In this document: piece by piece, positions 61,761-64,000 of the stretch
Layout of the letters: each line of letters begins with the position of its first letter
Position numbering within the stretch: position 1 is the first letter of the stretch
From: Haliea sp964022665
GTDB taxonomy: Bacteria > Pseudomonadota > Gammaproteobacteria > Pseudomonadales > Halieaceae
Reading direction: 5' to 3'
Length of the DNA stretch: 64,000 bases
NCBI GenBank assembly: GCA_964022665.1
Contig: CAXIDF010000021.1
Location: forward strand, 3,324 to 67,323
Notes under the pieces: model-generated
The model's input: the letters and a program-made list of their open reading frames with translations, nothing else
Told to the model about the DNA's origin: nothing
Database searches by the model: none
Position numbers and translations under genes: made by a program

Positions 61761-61951
61761 TTGACTACTCCCGGATCTGTTGTCAAGCATTTGAGAAGGG
61801 TTCACGCTATGCGGTCCATTCCAGCGGGCACACAGGCCACCCATCGTGCGTAATCTTTAACTTCAAAATAGCACGGCACAGTGGAAGTGCGAGCAATGAA
61901 TTCTGTGAAATCCTTTCGCTTGCGCATGGTATCTGCGGGGTAGGGCAAGCG

Positions 61952-61981
61952 TTCACTCCGTTTGCGAATTTCTGCTAGCAT
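61952..61981 (+). promoter_or_regulatory. Putative promoter of the DUF3089 lipoprotein gene
   Basis: TTCACT (61952-61957) and TAGCAT (61976-61981) spaced 18 bases, about 40 bases before the start codon. Confidence 0.35.
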
Positions 61982-62023
61982 GCGCGCCTGATTCTTTTTT
62001 CCAAGAATACTGGACGCCCCGCC

Positions 62024-63136
62024 ATGCCTGACTATTCGCCGTTATTGCGCCATGTGTACTCCTCCCTACACCGAGTGTTAACGGTGTCGGCACTCCTGTT
62101 GCTCGCTGCCTGCACGGATGGCAAAGACGTAGTCTTCGAGCCCGGGCCCTATGCAGATGAGGCGCTGTGGCTCTGCAAGCCGGGGATTGCACAAGACCGT
62201 TGTCTGGAGCTCGACCAGACAATCACGTATGTCTACGAAGATGACAACAGGGCAGTGTTTCAGCACGAACCTGTGGTCGATGCCCCGTTTGATTGCTTCT
62301 ACGTGTACCCCACGGTCGACTTGAGGGAGGAGCCGGGTAATACGCTGGATCTCACAAACGACACGCTCATGCTACGCCCGCTCTACAACCAGGCAGCACG
62401 CTTCACGGAGCTGTGTAACGTGTATGCACCGAAATACCGGCAAATGACCATCGGGACCTATGGTGTAGAGAACGCGTTTGAGAGTGAGTATTTTGCGTTG
62501 GGGTATGCCGATATCGAGGAGGCGTTCGACCAGTACCTGCTGGAGAACCCGGCGCGCAACTTTGTGCTCATGGGGCATTCGCAGGGCTCCCATGTTTTGC
62601 TGCGCCTACTGGAAAATCGATTCGAAAACGATGCTGCGCTGCGCTCACGGCTGATCTCCGCTCTCGTGGTGGGGCCAACCGGTGCGCTTGACGTGCCCGC
62701 GGGCCAACTTGCTGGCGGCACGTTCCAGAACCTGCCCCTGTGCAACCACGCCACAGACACAGCCTGCATTGTCGCCTTCGATAGCGTTGCGGCAGGAGGA
62801 GAGCGGCCGCTTCCATCGTCCCCCAGGCCTTGTGTGAATCCCTCGGTTCTGGCTGGCGAGCCGGGTATTGCAGCAAATGCCATCTATAACGATGCAGAGG
62901 GCATCCCGTTCCCGGAAGGCGTGGAAACGAACTGGATTGGCTATCCGGGGCTTTACAGCATGTCCTGCGAAGCCGACGGATTTCTGGGTATCGACACCGC
63001 ACCCGGTCGATCAACCCCGTTCACGCCCCAGCTGATACAGGCGTTTCTCGGTTCGAGTACCCTGCACCTGGCAGACTATACCTTTGCAATCGGCGACCTG
63101 CTGCGCCTGGTCGAGATACAGGCGGATAATCACTAG
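62024..63136 (+). CDS. DUF3089 lipoprotein, alpha/beta-hydrolase-like
   Basis: A 370-residue protein. A lipoprotein signal (VLTVSALLLLAACTDG, lipobox LAAC) is followed by the DUF3089 blocks ALWLCKPG, DCFYVYPTVDL, FALGYADIEEAFDQYL and the nucleophile-type FVLMGHSQGSHVLLRLL. Several Cys (about ten) suggest disulfides in the periplasm. The enzymatic activity is unknown; Ser of GHSQG supports hydrolase chemistry. ATG 62024 has no clear ribosome site, so a start a few codons later is possible. Confidence 0.83.
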   Translation: MPDYSPLLRHVYSSLHRVLTVSALLLLAACTDGKDVVFEPGPYADEALWLCKPGIAQDRCLELDQTITYVYEDDNRAVFQHEPVVDAPFDCFYVYPTVDLREEPGNTLDLTNDTLMLRPLYNQAARFTELCNVYAPKYRQMTIGTYGVENAFESEYFALGYADIEEAFDQYLLENPARNFVLMGHSQGSHVLLRLLENRFENDAALRSRLISALVVGPTGALDVPAGQLAGGTFQNLPLCNHATDTACIVAFDSVAAGGERPLPSSPRPCVNPSVLAGEPGIAANAIYNDAEGIPFPEGVETNWIGYPGLYSMSCEADGFLGIDTAPGRSTPFTPQLIQAFLGSSTLHLADYTFAIGDLLRLVEIQADNH

Positions 63137-63154
63137 GCTGTTTTTCGACGTTCC

Positions 63155-64000
63155 CTAGATGAGCTCATCGGGGACGTTGAAATAGTGCTGGTAGCGCGCA
63201 AAATACTGCCGTTTGCGCGCAATGTCCTCGCTGTCGCCAACGCTGTACTCGTGCCGCCCAAATTTCGCTTTGGGCTTCGCTTGCAGGTAATCCTGCATGG
63301 CATCGCGGGTTTCCGTGGTCAATTCAAACTCCAGTTGAGCGTACACCTCCGCAAGTGCGTTGAGGGGCTTCTCAACCAGGTTGGCGTAGAGTGAATTATG
63401 GCACCGGGATTTGGGGATAGTGTCGGATTCCAGCCAGTCGATGATCCGGTCCAGGTTCGCTGCCATGGCCCTGGGGTTCAGGAGCCCTTCAAAGGCGACC
63501 ACATCCAGCGGTTTGTCGCTGCGCATCCAGAAGAACGTGCCGGCCAGGTTGGTCACCGATGCCTGCGCCTTCAGCGGGTCCCGATGCGTGAGGATGACAT
63601 GCGCATCGGGAAACACCTTGAACAGCACAGGCAGGAAATTCAGATGCGAAGGTGCCTTGAGTAACCAGTGTTTACGCGGATTGCGCCACTGCAGCAGTTG
63701 CAACAGCCTCTTGTAGGTGCGATAGGAATATTCCCAGTTCCCCTGGCCGTACAGGTAATTGATGTAGCTGGGAATCTGGAAGAGGAAGGGGATGTATTCA
63801 CTGACGAAGCTACAGGCTTGCGCGATCACGCACTCATTGGGAAGTCGTGCGTCCATTTCGTGCATGGTGGCATAGGTAGGCGTTACGCGGTTGTATTGAG
63901 TCACCAGATGCTGGCAGCGCTCTATCCTCGGGCCGGGCTCGTAGGTTGCGGCCGCGGTTGGCGAATAGGGGAATACCATTTCCCAGTGCCTGGGCGAGCC
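63155..64000 (-). CDS. Sulfotransferase family protein (partial, 5' part beyond window)
   Basis: The minus-strand frame is open to the window edge; the visible 281 residues are the C-terminal two thirds. SPRHWEMVFPYSPTAA, HWLLKAPSHLNFLPVLFKVFPDAHVILTHRDPLKAQASVTNL (3'-phosphate-binding region of PAPS-dependent enzymes) and the C-terminal RHEYSVGDSEDI are typical of the Sulfotransfer_3 group common in marine gammaproteobacteria. The 5'-PSB loop would lie outside the window. The substrate is unknown. ATG 63979 is inside the gene, not its start. Confidence 0.85.
   Translation of the reverse strand, partial: GSPRHWEMVFPYSPTAAATYEPGPRIERCQHLVTQYNRVTPTYATMHEMDARLPNECVIAQACSFVSEYIPFLFQIPSYINYLYGQGNWEYSYRTYKRLLQLLQWRNPRKHWLLKAPSHLNFLPVLFKVFPDAHVILTHRDPLKAQASVTNLAGTFFWMRSDKPLDVVAFEGLLNPRAMAANLDRIIDWLESDTIPKSRCHNSLYANLVEKPLNALAEVYAQLEFELTTETRDAMQDYLQAKPKAKFGRHEYSVGDSEDIARKRQYFARYQHYFNVPDELI

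Noticed and set aside
1..64000. CRISPR array, tRNA or rRNA genes
   Set aside because: No regularly spaced repeats and no cloverleaf-like or rRNA-conserved sequences were noticed; a tRNAscan or Infernal run would settle this.

Overview
The window is a chromosomal segment of a high-GC, probably marine gammaproteobacterium. That placement is inferred from gene order: queA-tgt, corB-ypjD divergent from ffh-rpsP-rimM-trmD-rplS, xerD-dsbC, hom-thrC-recJ-prfB-lysS, and xseA divergent from guaB-guaA. A Na+/H+ antiporter of NhaD type and many two-component and cyclic-dinucleotide genes fit a marine lineage such as Cellvibrionales/Halieaceae, but no rRNA gene is present to prove it.

Positions 1-29241 are a housekeeping core: tRNA queuosine modification (queA, tgt), a Nudix hydrolase, a gamma carbonic anhydrase, the SRP protein Ffh, the rpsP-rimM-trmD-rplS ribosome operon, XerD, DsbC behind a convincing sigma-E-type promoter, an alanine/homoserine/threonine block, RecJ, RF2 with its programmed +1 frameshift, LysS, a cyclic-nucleotide signalling cluster (hybrid-type kinase, receiver, receiver-cyclase, divergent Crp/Fnr regulator), XseA, GuaB and GuaA.

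Positions 29242-38100 are an island inserted at the 3' end of guaA. The last codons of guaA are repeated inside (37158) and at the right end (38085). The larger unit carries a HigBA-type toxin-antitoxin pair and a complete type I Wadjet anti-plasmid system (jetA-jetB-jetC-jetD). The smaller unit carries a ParDE-type pair. No integrase gene is present.

Positions 38100-48800 are accessory chromosome: an alpha/beta hydrolase, a broken IS91-like transposase, a MerR-type metal regulator divergent from a TonB receptor with a His-rich mature N-terminus, and a ybhGFSR-like ABC exporter with its TetR regulator.

Positions 48800-64000 hold an esterase, a tandem universal stress protein, NhaD, and a dense signalling region: a GAF protein with a C-terminal Cys motif, a receiver/degenerate HD-GYP protein, a 1203-residue REC-EAL-PAS-kinase-REC protein, a NarL-type regulator with a MASE1 kinase, and a diguanylate cyclase whose membrane domain matches the plant ethylene receptor domain, including its copper-binding Cys and His. 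A DUF3089 lipoprotein and a truncated sulfotransferase end the window. No tRNA, rRNA or CRISPR array was seen.
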